From UBA868 sp016776875 (GTDB lineage Bacteria > Pseudomonadota > Gammaproteobacteria > Arenicellales > UBA868): a stretch of 64,000 bases of DNA. Location of the stretch: positions 1,922,001 to 1,986,000 of the forward strand of contig CP179198.1 of assembly GCA_051201585.1 (NCBI GenBank), given 5' to 3'. Below the pieces are notes generated by a model that did no database searches, had not been told where the DNA came from, and saw only the letters and a list, made by a program, of their open reading frames with translations. The position numbers and the translations under genes were made by a program. Below, one piece after another: positions 1-9,475 of this stretch (the stretch's first letter is position 1; each line of letters starts with the position of its first letter).

Positions 1-1084
1 AAGAATGACTTGATCTAAAAGCTGCCATGAAGTCAGTCAGCGCTCTCACACCATCGGCAGGCATCGCGTTATAAATACTCGCCCGAATCCCTCCCACGCT
101 ACGATGCCCTTTTAAATTTAAAAGACCGGCTTCGCTCGCTTCAGTTATGAAGGTTTTTTCCAGATCTTCACTCGGCAATCTAAAAACAACATTCATCACC
201 GAGCGGGAGGCTTCCTCTACAGGGCAGCGATAAAACCCTTCACTATTATCAATGGCCTGATAAAGATCCGCCGCCTTCTCATTTGCCATGCGCTCAATGA
301 CATCTATGCCTCCGATGTCACGCATCCATTTCAGGACTTTGCCAACCATGTAAATTGGAAATACCGGGGGCGTATTGAACATCGAACCTTTATCGGCTTG
401 AATGTCATATCGTAAATAACGGCCAATATCCTGATTACAGTCCTTCGCAACGGATTTACGAATGATGACCATCGCCATACCCGCCGGACCCAAGTTCTTT
501 TGAGCGCCGCCATACACCAAATCAAATCGCTCCCATGGAATTCGCCGCGACATATAGTCAGAAGACATATCTCCGATCATCGGCACATCGACTTCGGGCC
601 AGTCCGCGAATCGGACCCCGCCGATCGTCTCATTTGATGTGATATGCAGGTAACGAGTATCCGGCTTAATTTCAATCTCATTTGAAGAGGGCATCCTAGA
701 AAAGCCGCATGCAGAGCCGTCCCATGCCGAATATGCCTCGCCGTAAAAGCCGGCATCGGTCAACGCACCTTTCGCCCAGGTTCCTGAATTGACGTAACCC
801 CCTTTTCTGCCTGCTCCCAACAGGTTCATGGGCACCATCGCGAATTGCAATGTCGCTCCACCCTGTAAAAAGAGCACGTCGAATTCATCGGGCACGCCAT
901 AGACTGATCGCACCAAATCGACGGCTTCATCATGAATCGAGACAAAATGCTTGCCCCGATGGCTCATCTCGATCAGGGACATTCCAGAATCGTGGTAGTT
1001 GACGAACTCGGCTTGACCTTCCTCAAGAACTGAAAGTGGTAAGGTGCAAGGGCCCGCACTAAAGTTGTGCACTCTTTGACTCAT
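1..1084 (-). CDS. serC: Phosphoserine aminotransferase, C-terminus cut by window edge
   Basis: PLP enzyme that converts 3-phosphohydroxypyruvate and glutamate to phosphoserine in serine synthesis; also used in pyridoxal phosphate synthesis. The frame opens with MSQRVHNFSAGPC and holds about 361 codons before the window ends, so only the last few residues are missing. Visible SerC motifs are SHRGK near residue 40, GGATLQFA near 75, the PLP-lysine segment GGAQKNLGPAG near 195, MFNTPP and the C-terminal GHRSVGGIRASIYNA. It starts 22 bases downstream of the serA stop, so the two are very probably one serA-serC transcript. Family identity is direct from the sequence. Confidence 0.96.
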   Translation of the reverse strand, partial: MSQRVHNFSAGPCTLPLSVLEEGQAEFVNYHDSGMSLIEMSHRGKHFVSIHDEAVDLVRSVYGVPDEFDVLFLQGGATLQFAMVPMNLLGAGRKGGYVNSGTWAKGALTDAGFYGEAYSAWDGSACGFSRMPSSNEIEIKPDTRYLHITSNETIGGVRFADWPEVDVPMIGDMSSDYMSRRIPWERFDLVYGGAQKNLGPAGMAMVIIRKSVAKDCNQDIGRYLRYDIQADKGSMFNTPPVFPIYMVGKVLKWMRDIGGIDVIERMANEKAADLYQAIDNSEGFYRCPVEEASRSVMNVVFRLPSEDLEKTFITEASEAGLLNLKGHRSVGGIRASIYNAMPADGVRALTDFMAAFRSSHS

Positions 1085-1106
1085 TGACTTCTCCAAATTA
1101 TTTTTT

Positions 1107-2075
1107 TTAAGCTTGATCATTCACACAGTGAAGAATTTTGCCCTCACCAAACGAATTAATTATCTGTAGTACACCTTCTGACACTGCAGATTGTGCTTGC
1201 TCAGTTGAGGCCCCAATATGATGAGTGCCGCAAGTGTTGGGATGACTCGCGAGCACGGACGAAAACTCACCCTCACTAACTGCAGGTTCATCAGCATACA
1301 CATCAAGCCCCGCCCGAATTCCTTTTTCATCCATCGCGCTCAATAACGCGGACTCGTCAACCACATCACCGCGAGAGGTATTAATTAAAACAGCGCCCGG
1401 TTTCATATCCGATAAAAACTCAGCATTGATCATACCCTTCGTCTCTGGCGCGCTAGGAACGTGAACACTGACAATATCTGCCGTCCGTAGTAGCTCGGGT
1501 AAAGATCCGACGGCTTCAATCCCGAGGTCTGACAAAGCGGCTTTTGATTCAGCACTTCGAGAGGGTTTATCGACAACCATGACCTGAATCCCGAAAGCGC
1601 GAGCGCGCTCAGCCAGTGATAATCCGATCGCACCGACCCCGATAATTCCAAGCTTTTGCCCCATCAACCCCTTTGCCGCGGCGTATTTTTTCTTTTTCCA
1701 ATGACCCGCCCGAAGATCGATCACGTTTTCATGAATTCGTCTATCGATCGAGATCATCAATCCCATTGCTAATTCCGCAACCGCGGCCGCATTTTTTCCG
1801 GGTACGTTACAGACAGGAATCGAACGGCTCGCCGCGAACGCCTTATCGATCGTATTCGTGCCTGCACCGGCCCGAATGATTAGTCTTAGGGATTCTCCGG
1901 ACCGGATCGCATCCGCCGATACTTTGGTACTTCGAACAACCAGAATCTCGTTCTCGCCAATCGCGGCGGGGAGGGTCTCACCCACAAGATCAGGCTGTAA
2001 ATCGCACTCATGGCCCGACTCATGAAGTTGATCTACACCATCCTGTGGAAACTTATCTGCAAAAAGAATTTTCAA
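1107..2075 (-). CDS. serA: D-3-phosphoglycerate dehydrogenase family, short form
   Basis: NAD-dependent 2-hydroxyacid dehydrogenase, expected to oxidise 3-phosphoglycerate for serine synthesis. Visible: IIRAGAGTNTID near residue 86, the nucleotide motif GIIGVGAIG near 143, NTSRGDVVDE with the catalytic Arg, DVYADEP with the Glu, and GTHHIGAST with the catalytic His. At 322 residues it lacks the C-terminal ACT regulatory domain of the roughly 410-residue E. coli enzyme, so serine feedback through that domain is not expected. The start is TTG at 2075 behind a strong GGAGGA Shine-Dalgarno; no ATG fits better. The serC gene follows directly, which supports the substrate assignment over other hydroxyacids. 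About 260 bases upstream hold no gene and presumably the promoter. Confidence 0.9.
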   Translation of the reverse strand: MKILFADKFPQDGVDQLHESGHECDLQPDLVGETLPAAIGENEILVVRSTKVSADAIRSGESLRLIIRAGAGTNTIDKAFAASRSIPVCNVPGKNAAAVAELAMGLMISIDRRIHENVIDLRAGHWKKKKYAAAKGLMGQKLGIIGVGAIGLSLAERARAFGIQVMVVDKPSRSAESKAALSDLGIEAVGSLPELLRTADIVSVHVPSAPETKGMINAEFLSDMKPGAVLINTSRGDVVDESALLSAMDEKGIRAGLDVYADEPAVSEGEFSSVLASHPNTCGTHHIGASTEQAQSAVSEGVLQIINSFGEGKILHCVNDQA

Positions 2076-2339
2076 ACTTCCTCCCGTCTAACTTTTTGTG
2101 GCTGGAATTTTTCGATCCGTATTTTACGACGATCGCACTCGAAACTCCCGACCAATCGCGAGTTTTTTCAAAAACAAATGGCAGCCGAGATTCTTCTTCG
2201 TGGAGGTCAGAAGCATTTACTTATGTATTACACATTTTCTTGCTTATGGTCCGCGCATACACCGCGGGGAATTTGGGTTACAAATTGCCAGATGTACGAT
2301 TAGTGGCATTTGCGACTATATAGAGACTGGAAAAGCAGG

Positions 2340-3212
2340 TTACCCGCCGAGAAACAATTCACCCACTTTTGGATTCTCAAGAAGATCGCTACCTTTTCCC
2401 GCAATGGCGATCTTGCCAGAGACCATGACATATCCAATATCGGCGAACTCAAGACCTTTTTTGGCATTCTGCTCCACCATAATGATGGTTTTACCTTCAT
2501 TATGCTGAAGGTCATTCAGAATTTCGAACACCATATCAATAAACTTCGGTTCGAGCCCAATCGATGGTTCATCGACCAGCAAGACATCCGGATTCATGAC
2601 CAACGCCCGAGATATCTCAAGCAATCGACGTTCGCCTCCCGAGAGCACCTTCGCCTGGTGTCGTCGACGAGCAGCCAGTTGCGGATACTTATCAAAAACC
2701 CTCTCTGCTGCCGCCTTCGACTCGGCGGCCTGATTCTTTAGAAACCCGCCCATCCATAGATTTTCCTCTACCGTCATTCCGGGGAAAATTGACTTATCTT
2801 GGAGAATGTAAGCGATACCGGCCTTCGCGAGCTTCTCGCTTGGCGTTAGGGACGTGACATCGAGCTGTGATTCGCCCTCTCCAATCAATATATTGCCGGA
2901 GAAAATATTATTAAATCCGAAGATTGCGTGGAGTACAGTTGACTTCCCCGCGCCATTCGGACCAATCAGGCATAAAGACTGCTTACGCGCAACGCGCAAG
3001 TTAATGCCATGGAGTATCCGCATTTGTCCGTAACCCGCTTCCAAATTTTCAAGGGAAACATAGGGCTTACCTTCCGCAAGGTTATCCAACTGATTGATAC
3101 TAATCTCTTCCGCAATCGCGGCTGTTCGACGAACGACTTCGTCAACAGAAATAACCGTTTCAACATTTCCTGCGCCGTAACCTTTTATGCGCTCTTTTGA
3201 CTTTTCAATCAT
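2340..3212 (-). CDS. livF: LIV-type ABC transporter ATPase LivF, N-terminally extended
   Basis: One of the two cytoplasmic ATPases of a branched-chain or other amino acid importer. Walker A GPNGAGKST lies at about residues 84-92, the signature LSGGE at 190-194 and Walker B LLVDEP ending near 216. The usual LivF is about 235 residues; this one is 290 because roughly 50 residues precede the ATPase core (which begins at YVSLENLEAGYG). The start at 3212 overlaps the livG stop in an ATGA arrangement, supporting translational coupling and therefore the long form. It is the last gene of the livHMGF run on this strand. Confidence 0.94.
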   Translation of the reverse strand: MIEKSKERIKGYGAGNVETVISVDEVVRRTAAIAEEISINQLDNLAEGKPYVSLENLEAGYGQMRILHGINLRVARKQSLCLIGPNGAGKSTVLHAIFGFNNIFSGNILIGEGESQLDVTSLTPSEKLAKAGIAYILQDKSIFPGMTVEENLWMGGFLKNQAAESKAAAERVFDKYPQLAARRRHQAKVLSGGERRLLEISRALVMNPDVLLVDEPSIGLEPKFIDMVFEILNDLQHNEGKTIIMVEQNAKKGLEFADIGYVMVSGKIAIAGKGSDLLENPKVGELFLGG

Positions 3213-3955
3213 CAGTGCGCTCCAAGATAAGCATCGATCACGCGCTGATCGTTTTGAATCTCTGATGGCGTCCCCTGTGCAAGAAGTTGGCCATGTGCGA
3301 GGCAGTAAATATGTTCCGCCATATTCATAATGACTCTCATATTGTGCTCAATGACAAATAATGTAATCCCGAACTCCTCGTTCGCCCTGCGCAAGCGATC
3401 GATCAAGCCATTGATTAGGGTGGGATTGATACCGGCGGTAGGCTCATCCAAAAGAAGTCCTGTCGGCTCGTTCATCAGTGCCATTGCGAATTCAAGTAAT
3501 TTCTGCTGCCCAAAAGAGAGTGAGCCTGCTCGCAAAAAACGTTTTTCATATAAACCAACAAACTCGAGTAACGATTCGGCACGTTCATACTCCTCGGTAC
3601 CGTTTCTAGTGAAAGCATCCACAAAGCGCATCTTCCGATGCGGTAACGATATCAACATGTTATCGATGCCATTCATCTGCCCATATATCCGGGTTTGTTG
3701 AAACGTTCGCAGTAAACCCAATCGAGCAATTTTTTGCACTGGCATTTGAGAGATTTCCAACCCTTCAAATCGAATACTGCCAGAGTCAATCGGATGGTAG
3801 CCAACAATCGAGTTAAATAAAGTTGTCTTTCCTGATCCGTTTGGCCCAATTAACCCTGTAATTGCGCCTTTTTTAACTGAAAGAGAAATATCGGTGTTTG
3901 CAGCAACCCCGCCGTAGGATTTACTGACATTTATCACATCAAGAATTGATGTCAC
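3212..3955 (-). CDS. livG: LIV-type ABC transporter ATPase LivG
   Basis: Second ATPase of the importer. Walker A GPNGSGKTT is at about residues 37-45, followed by the Q-loop region LLRTFQQTRIYG, a signature variant LSFGQQK and Walker B GLLLDEPTAGINP, all typical of LivG. Length 247 residues is normal. The start overlaps the livM stop by 4 bases and the stop overlaps the livF start, so the three genes are translated as a unit. Confidence 0.95.
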   Translation of the reverse strand: MTSILDVINVSKSYGGVAANTDISLSVKKGAITGLIGPNGSGKTTLFNSIVGYHPIDSGSIRFEGLEISQMPVQKIARLGLLRTFQQTRIYGQMNGIDNMLISLPHRKMRFVDAFTRNGTEEYERAESLLEFVGLYEKRFLRAGSLSFGQQKLLEFAMALMNEPTGLLLDEPTAGINPTLINGLIDRLRRANEEFGITLFVIEHNMRVIMNMAEHIYCLAHGQLLAQGTPSEIQNDQRVIDAYLGAH

Positions 3956-4992
3956 GACGACTCATCCTCAGCGACGTCTTCAGCGACGCGCGATAAACCA
4001 AACCAATGCGGATACTTATCCATTACCCACCCCACAACACCTCCCTGAAAATAAACAACCGTCACAACAATCAGCGCGCCCAATGCGACCCATTGCCATC
4101 CCAACAAGTAGTTCCAAGTGACTTCTTTAAAAACATGAAACAAAATAGCGCCAACCACAGGTCCCCATAGTGTTCCTGCCCCACCCAAAAGCACGCAAAC
4201 AACCATAAAGATACCTAAATTAATAGTCTGGTAGGCTGTTTCGAGCGGCTCAAAGTGAATCAGTTGAAAAGCTGAAATTGCCCCCGCAACCCCGACGAAA
4301 AATGCAGCAATCGCCCAGGCCGCCAACTTATACTGAAGGGTGTGAATCCCCATCGCTTCTGCTTTTTCTTCGTCATCTCGAATAGCATTAATCGCAGCAC
4401 CAAAGCGGGTTGAGTAAAGCCACTTCGCAAAGACAAATAAAATCACGCCCGTTCCAGCAAAAAGGAAATAAAACATCACTTTGCCAATATCATAATCGCC
4501 CGGAAAGACTGGCAAGGCAATGCCTTGACCGCCTCCAACCCAATCCCAATTAGAGACCAGCTCACCCGCCGCAATAGCGACGCCCAGCGTGCCAATTGCA
4601 AAATAGGGACCTCGTAACCCAAAGGTGATGAAACCAATAATGACTGCGATCAAGGAGCAAAACAGACCGGCCGCTACCGTACCCAAGATTAAGCCCAAAA
4701 AATACTGCTGGCTTGTAAAAGCATAAATGCCGCCACCGAAAGCATTGTTATACTCACCTACATCATAAACAAGGGCAATCGCGACAACCGCGGCGACGTA
4801 CATCCCGGTACCGTAGAACGTGATATTCCCTAAAGAGTTATAGCCCATCTGACCGCCCGTCATATCCCAAGTCAGGGCGACAATGATCATCAACCACACG
4901 GTTGCAAGCTGAGTTTTAAAATCAGGAAATGCGAACGGTGCAACAACGATGAAGGCGATTAGGGCGCTGTAAAGATAGAATTTTTTTGACAT
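3952..4992 (-). CDS. livM: LIV-type ABC transporter permease LivM
   Basis: Inner-membrane permease with about eight or nine hydrophobic segments over 346 residues, starting with a segment at 6-24. Family hallmarks are the early Gly-rich segment MGYNSLGNITFYGTGMY, the cytoplasmic coupling region INAIRDDEEKAEAMGI, and the C-terminal GGAGTLWGPVVGA. The C-terminal tail ends in an acidic DVAEDESS. It lies 21 bases downstream of livH and overlaps livG. Confidence 0.95.
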   Translation of the reverse strand: MSKKFYLYSALIAFIVVAPFAFPDFKTQLATVWLMIIVALTWDMTGGQMGYNSLGNITFYGTGMYVAAVVAIALVYDVGEYNNAFGGGIYAFTSQQYFLGLILGTVAAGLFCSLIAVIIGFITFGLRGPYFAIGTLGVAIAAGELVSNWDWVGGGQGIALPVFPGDYDIGKVMFYFLFAGTGVILFVFAKWLYSTRFGAAINAIRDDEEKAEAMGIHTLQYKLAAWAIAAFFVGVAGAISAFQLIHFEPLETAYQTINLGIFMVVCVLLGGAGTLWGPVVGAILFHVFKEVTWNYLLGWQWVALGALIVVTVVYFQGGVVGWVMDKYPHWFGLSRVAEDVAEDESS

Positions 4993-5013
4993 TTTCGTTT
5001 CGTTCTCGTTCCT

Positions 5014-5925
5014 CTAACGCAGGCTCTGACGAACTCGCCGCTGCTGACTGAGACGATAAATAAGCACGAGCAATAGCAGAATCACCGCGATCGCCTGCTG
5101 ATACCCAATGCCAAATATATGAGCGCCATACTGCTCAAGCACGCCAATCCCAAGACCTGCTGCAATGACGCCAGGCAGATTACCTAGACCGGCAGCCGTC
5201 ACGATGACAAACGCTCGGACAGAGTGTGTGATTCCATAAAATGGCTGAATCACCCAAACCATCACAATAATCGCCCCAGCGGCTCCACAAATCGCTGCAT
5301 TCAGGGACCAGGTAAAAGCGTAGACCTTATCCGTATTAATGCCGAGCACGCGGGCCGCGCGGGCGTCTTGAGCGGTTGCTCGAATCGCTTGGCCCATCCG
5401 ACTAAACTTCATAAACAAGATAACACCGAGGGCAAGCGTGCCCGCCATTAGAACCCCTAACAACTTGGCGATCGGTACATCAATAAATCCGTCCAGAAAA
5501 TACAAAGTGTCGAACCCCAAATCAACACTCTGCGTGTCCGATCCGAATAATAAATTCAGCAACTGGGCCATAATGATTGCAAGGCCAAACGTCGCAAGCA
5601 AGGTAGTAAATAGATCGCGATCCAATATAGGGCGAATAATCAGGATATAGATTATCCATCCAATGCCTGCCATTAAAATAAAAGCAACTGGCACACCAAT
5701 CAATGCTGGCACCCCCATCTGGGTAAGCCACCAGCAAATGTAGCCGCCGCCAATTACAAAATCTCCCTGCGCGAGATTTTTAACATTCATAACACCCCAA
5801 ACGAGGGCAAGTCCGTAAGCGGCAAGCGCGAACAACGCGCCGATCATTATGCCGTCCAGCACGATCTTGAGATTAACAACCGGAAACTCTAGGAGAAGGC
5901 CAAAATTAGAGACAAACTGTTCCAT
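5014..5925 (-). CDS. livH: LIV-type ABC transporter permease LivH
   Basis: Second permease, 303 residues, with the LivH features GVMNVKNLAQGDFVIGG near residue 45, the coupling-helix segment IRATAQDARAARVLGINTDKVYAFT near 185-210, and AAGLGNLPGVIAAG near the C-terminus. It is separated from the upstream binding-protein gene by 143 bases that hold a strong stem-loop, so it may be expressed at lower level than the binding protein. Confidence 0.95.
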   Translation of the reverse strand: MEQFVSNFGLLLEFPVVNLKIVLDGIMIGALFALAAYGLALVWGVMNVKNLAQGDFVIGGGYICWWLTQMGVPALIGVPVAFILMAGIGWIIYILIIRPILDRDLFTTLLATFGLAIIMAQLLNLLFGSDTQSVDLGFDTLYFLDGFIDVPIAKLLGVLMAGTLALGVILFMKFSRMGQAIRATAQDARAARVLGINTDKVYAFTWSLNAAICGAAGAIIVMVWVIQPFYGITHSVRAFVIVTAAGLGNLPGVIAAGLGIGVLEQYGAHIFGIGYQQAIAVILLLLVLIYRLSQQRRVRQSLR

Positions 5926-6002
5926 GGATAATCAAGACCGAGCGTTTTATGGGTGACACCCTTTTCAAAACGAGGGTGAAGTGCGTATGGAATAACCAAC
6001 TT

Positions 6003-6043
6003 CCGATCACGCGGATCAAGGTCGCCCCTTCCCGCGTGATCGG
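6003..6043 (-). promoter_or_regulatory. Intercistronic stem-loop between binding-protein gene and livH
   Basis: Perfect 12-base inverted repeat, CCGATCACGCGG at 6003-6014 and its complement at 6032-6043, with a 17-base loop. It lies directly after the binding-protein stop and before livH on the transcribed minus strand. It has no clear U tract, so it looks more like an mRNA-stabilising or partially attenuating hairpin than a full terminator. This would let the binding protein be made in excess over the membrane subunits, a known design in ABC import operons; that role is inferred. Confidence 0.7.
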
Positions 6044-6068
6044 CTTAAATCAACTACGACTCGATTGA

Positions 6069-7292
6069 TTAACCTCTTGGCCAATTTACCTGATGAGAGG
6101 CAAAATCTGACGGCGCCACAACGTTGTACTTGCCGTCCTGAATCTGGCGCAAAACCATTGGTTTGGCAATATTATTGCCTGCCTCCGAAAACTTAACGTT
6201 CCCGTAGAATGTTTTCAAATCAGTCGCTGCAATAGCATCGCGGACAGCCTCTTTATCCAGAGATCCGGCTCTCTCAAAAGCATCTTTAAAAACGTATATC
6301 GCCGCTGATGCCTGCGCCAACTGATATGGAATAGCCCGATTTGCATAGGCGTCATACTTCGCTTTGACTTCCGAATTAAAGTTTTCTGCTGTGCCGAAGA
6401 TTGGATCCTCGTAGGTGAGCGTTTCCGCCCACTGCGTCGGACATAGAATGTCATTGGCAGCGGCTCCAAACTTACCCGTCACATCAGCGGCTTCACAGTG
6501 CGTGATGCCGATCATTGAGACCTTGACGTTCTGTTCGTCAATTTGCCGAACTGCGGTTGCGGCACCCTTGGAATGCCCGCTCACCAGCAACACGTCGGGT
6601 TTAAGCAATTTAACCTTGGTCAAAATTGCACTCATATCCGCAAGATCCCTGGGCAATTTTTCGTCAATGACTGCTTTCATTCCAAATCGTTTCGCATCTT
6701 CGAGCACACCCGCGCGAATATCCAGTGAGAATGGATCATTCTCAACCGCAACAGCCACTTTTACTGAAGACGGGTCTTTGCCAGACGCAATTGCTTTCTC
6801 AGCAGCGAGCGCGATTGCAGAAGCAAGGTACTGCTCCGATGTGGACAGGACCGCAAATAGATATTTATATCCCTTGTTGAATAATGATCGAGAAGCGCCC
6901 TCAGCTTCAATCATCGGGATTTTGTATTTTTCGGTAACCGGAGCAATTGCTTTTGTCATGCCCGACGAATAAGGGCCAAGCATGTACTGCACTTTATCCT
7001 GATTGATCAGTCGCTCTGCGAGCGTCGCGGCTCGATCCCCCTTTGACTCATCATCATAGTAGATAACATTAAAGTTATAGCACTTTCCATCTACCTTAAC
7101 GCCACCTGCGTCCTTGATTTTTTGGATCGCAAACTCATATCCATTTTGAGTATGGATGCCATTGGTCGCATATTTACCGGTTAGTGATATCGCCGCGCCG
7201 AGTGTAATTGATTCACACGCAGCGGACGCTGCTCCAGGAAGCAGCATTGTGGCACCGGCTACTATGCCTAGTACAGAAAGGTTGGCTCTCAT
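6069..7292 (-). CDS. Periplasmic amino-acid-type substrate-binding protein of LIV importer 1
   Basis: Exported binding protein of 407 residues with a Sec signal peptide (MRANLSVLGIVAGATMLLPGAASA) and the type I periplasmic binding fold of the LivJ/LivK family. Visible features are ITLGAAISLTGKYA after the signal, DDESKGDRAATLAERLINQD near residue 75 and the MLGPYSSGMTKAIAPV segment. The start has an excellent GAGGAGGT Shine-Dalgarno. The ligand is not predictable from sequence; homologues bind branched-chain amino acids but also amides, urea and aromatic compounds. It is the first gene of the operon with livHMGF. Confidence 0.93.
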   Translation of the reverse strand: MRANLSVLGIVAGATMLLPGAASAACESITLGAAISLTGKYATNGIHTQNGYEFAIQKIKDAGGVKVDGKCYNFNVIYYDDESKGDRAATLAERLINQDKVQYMLGPYSSGMTKAIAPVTEKYKIPMIEAEGASRSLFNKGYKYLFAVLSTSEQYLASAIALAAEKAIASGKDPSSVKVAVAVENDPFSLDIRAGVLEDAKRFGMKAVIDEKLPRDLADMSAILTKVKLLKPDVLLVSGHSKGAATAVRQIDEQNVKVSMIGITHCEAADVTGKFGAAANDILCPTQWAETLTYEDPIFGTAENFNSEVKAKYDAYANRAIPYQLAQASAAIYVFKDAFERAGSLDKEAVRDAIAATDLKTFYGNVKFSEAGNNIAKPMVLRQIQDGKYNVVAPSDFASHQVNWPRG

Positions 7293-7375
7293 GAATTACC
7301 TCCTCTTGGTTAACATTTGAGTTTTCAACTCATTCGACCCTCGAACCCTAACGAGCAACCGATAAGTTTTTATTT

Positions 7376-7403
7376 GTTTTACAGCTAACCCAATATTGCA
7401 CAA
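7376..7403 (-). promoter_or_regulatory. Possible sigma-70 promoter for liv operon 1
   Basis: On the minus strand TTGTGC is followed after 16 bases by TAAAAC, each matching the consensus at four of six positions, about 85 bases upstream of the binding-protein start. The region 7293-7552 otherwise holds no gene. Weak evidence. Confidence 0.28.
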
Positions 7404-7552
7404 GAGTTTCTTGAACACAAATGATCGATAAAAACCTTTCTTAATAGCCGTTTTAACGTTGCCGCAGTCTGCACCGCGTAGTCACCGAATCCGATCTGGC
7501 ACGTCCCAGCGAAGCGTACTTGACAAGTTTGACCGCCAAAAAGCGTCCGGCG

Positions 7553-8245
7553 CTATTTAATTTCGATTAGCTCAATTTCGAATATCAGAGTTTCTTCCGG
7601 GCCGATCATCCCGCCTGCTCCGGTACTGCCGTAAGCAAGTGCCGGCGGTATCACAACTTCCCAACGGGATCCCTCAGGCATTAACTGCAGAATTTCCTGC
7701 CACCCGGGAATAATACTGTTCAAACCAAAAGTGGCGGGTTGATTTCGCTTGATAGAACTGTCAAATTCTGCGCCGTTGATCAGCGTTCCACGATAGTGCA
7801 CAACAACCGTGTCACTCGCCGCAGGCTTCTCGCCTGAACCCTCATCGAGAATTCGATACAACATGCCGCTATCGGTACGCATTACACCATCCTGCTCGGC
7901 ATACTGATTTCGAAAAGTCTCGCCTGCTTCTACTGCAAGTTGCGCATCTGCCATCGTTTGCTCCTGGGCCTGTTGTTGTGCGGATGATATTGCCGCATTC
8001 ATTTCATCAATCGTCAGTGCTGGTTCGTTTCCGGCAATGACATCCTCAAGAGCCTGCGCCAAAAAAGCTGGATTCACATCAAGTCCTTCAGACATGAGTT
8101 GTTGGGCGATTTGACTGCCGATCTGATATCCAATGGCATAACTAAATTGATCTTGGGTCGTTTGTGGTTTTTCCACCTCTGCCACCGCGTTTACAGAAAA
8201 CAGTAGAGTGGCCAAAAGCACTGGAACACTTTTAAGATTTTTCAT
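7553..8245 (-). CDS. Exported FKBP-type peptidyl-prolyl cis-trans isomerase (Mip/FklB-like)
   Basis: Periplasmic folding helper that isomerises prolyl bonds. A signal peptide spans residues 1-22 (ending VNAVA), followed by a helical dimerisation domain starting FSYAIGYQIGSQIAQQL, then an FKBP domain with VVVHYRGTLINGAEFDSS, the PGWQEILQLMPEGSRW segment and the C-terminal PEETLIFEIELIEIK. Length of 230 residues matches the Mip/FkpA class. The start overlaps the upstream transporter stop by 4 bases (ATGA), so they are probably co-translated. Confidence 0.93.
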   Translation of the reverse strand: MKNLKSVPVLLATLLFSVNAVAEVEKPQTTQDQFSYAIGYQIGSQIAQQLMSEGLDVNPAFLAQALEDVIAGNEPALTIDEMNAAISSAQQQAQEQTMADAQLAVEAGETFRNQYAEQDGVMRTDSGMLYRILDEGSGEKPAASDTVVVHYRGTLINGAEFDSSIKRNQPATFGLNSIIPGWQEILQLMPEGSRWEVVIPPALAYGSTGAGGMIGPEETLIFEIELIEIK

Positions 8246-9366
8246 TTTTTTCCTTTTACAGTGAATTCAGTAGAAAACTGGTCACCTAATTTATTTACCA
8301 TTCCCTGAATCTCAATCGTTACATGTGAGACCCGGGGGCAAAGATTTTTTAATTGACTTTCGAGCTCATCAATTAATTCTTCAGAACGCTCTAGCGTTGC
8401 CTGCACGGCGGCACGATCCATAATGTATTCGCGCAATTTGCAGTCTGCTTTACGATCCTCGGATACGGAAGCTAGCATATCGCTCTCATTTTGATCAATT
8501 CGATTTCTGAGTCCGGAAAGAATGGCCTCTTCCCTGAACTCGACTTCTGCTACCAGCACCGTGTGGCTTTCATCCAAAACAATGCTTCGTAAGTCATGGT
8601 ATCTCTCGATCTCGCGGTGGGCCTTAGCAATCGTCTCAAATACCGCCTCTGCGTCAGCATCTCTTACAGCGAGAAGTAAGCGCATATTTAGCGCCCCCAG
8701 TATTACAGCAGTCACACCAAGCATCAATGCAATGACAATGGAGAAAGCGATATCCCAGATCATGTTCCCCGAGATTCGGGACATTAAAATGCCGGTTGCT
8801 GCAAAAACGACCCCCGTTAGCGCAACCGCGTCTTCTAACAAAACCGCGAGCAGTGTTGGATCGCTCGGTCGAAACAATTTCTGCCATGGTGAAAGATTTT
8901 CTTCAATGGCACGTCGCTTAAATTCGCGCCAGGCAACGCCGAGAACATAGCCTTCAATGAGAAAGGCGAGCGTTAACACGAGTCCGCCCAACCACATGGC
9001 GTCAAAACGGATGCTCCCGATATTTACAATCGTCTCGATCGGGCTTTCTCCAACCCGATCAAACGCATGCCAAGCGTGGGCGAGCCCGAGACCACACCCG
9101 ATCGAAAAAAGACCGATGGCGCTCCAAAGATTCCATAGATATTTCTTTTGTCCGTGGCCAAATGCGTACTGTTTATCAGCTACCCCCTTACCCTGAATCA
9201 GGCCGATTAATAAAAAAATCTGATTCAGCGTGTCCATGAGACTATGAACCGCCTCATTCATCATCGCAGCAGAATGCGTCGGCACTGCTACAGCGAACTT
9301 AAGCACTGTCAGAATGCCATTACCGGCAATTGCCGTAATAACCGCGCGTTGGGAGCCTGAAGCCAT
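8242..9366 (-). CDS. Cation diffusion facilitator family metal transporter
   Basis: Inner-membrane metal efflux protein of 374 residues with about six hydrophobic segments. The metal-site motifs NEAVHSLMDT near residue 36 and YAFGHGQKKYLWNLW near 67 are CDF hallmarks; the later membrane site reads LLEDAVALTG instead of the more common HxxxD, as in the SLC30A9-like branch. A cytoplasmic domain with a long helical insert (about 260-340) follows. Zn, Fe or Mn are possible; I cannot choose. It shares an overlap with the FKBP gene. Confidence 0.88.
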   Translation of the reverse strand: MASGSQRAVITAIAGNGILTVLKFAVAVPTHSAAMMNEAVHSLMDTLNQIFLLIGLIQGKGVADKQYAFGHGQKKYLWNLWSAIGLFSIGCGLGLAHAWHAFDRVGESPIETIVNIGSIRFDAMWLGGLVLTLAFLIEGYVLGVAWREFKRRAIEENLSPWQKLFRPSDPTLLAVLLEDAVALTGVVFAATGILMSRISGNMIWDIAFSIVIALMLGVTAVILGALNMRLLLAVRDADAEAVFETIAKAHREIERYHDLRSIVLDESHTVLVAEVEFREEAILSGLRNRIDQNESDMLASVSEDRKADCKLREYIMDRAAVQATLERSEELIDELESQLKNLCPRVSHVTIEIQGMVNKLGDQFSTEFTVKGKK

Positions 9367-9475
9367 CGGTTTTAGAAAATCGCGAACAAGATTTGAATGT
9401 TTATGTGCACCAGCTTGCGCAAGTATACTAAGGAAAGTTCAAACTCTGGATCTTTGAGATCTCACTAGAATCGAT

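Noticed and set aside
2010..2741. Overlapping plus-strand frames across the serA start and livF end
   Set aside because: They are antisense to clear genes and have no coding character.
6415..6972. 185-codon plus-strand frame inside the LIV binding-protein gene
   Set aside because: Antisense shadow of a well-supported exported protein.
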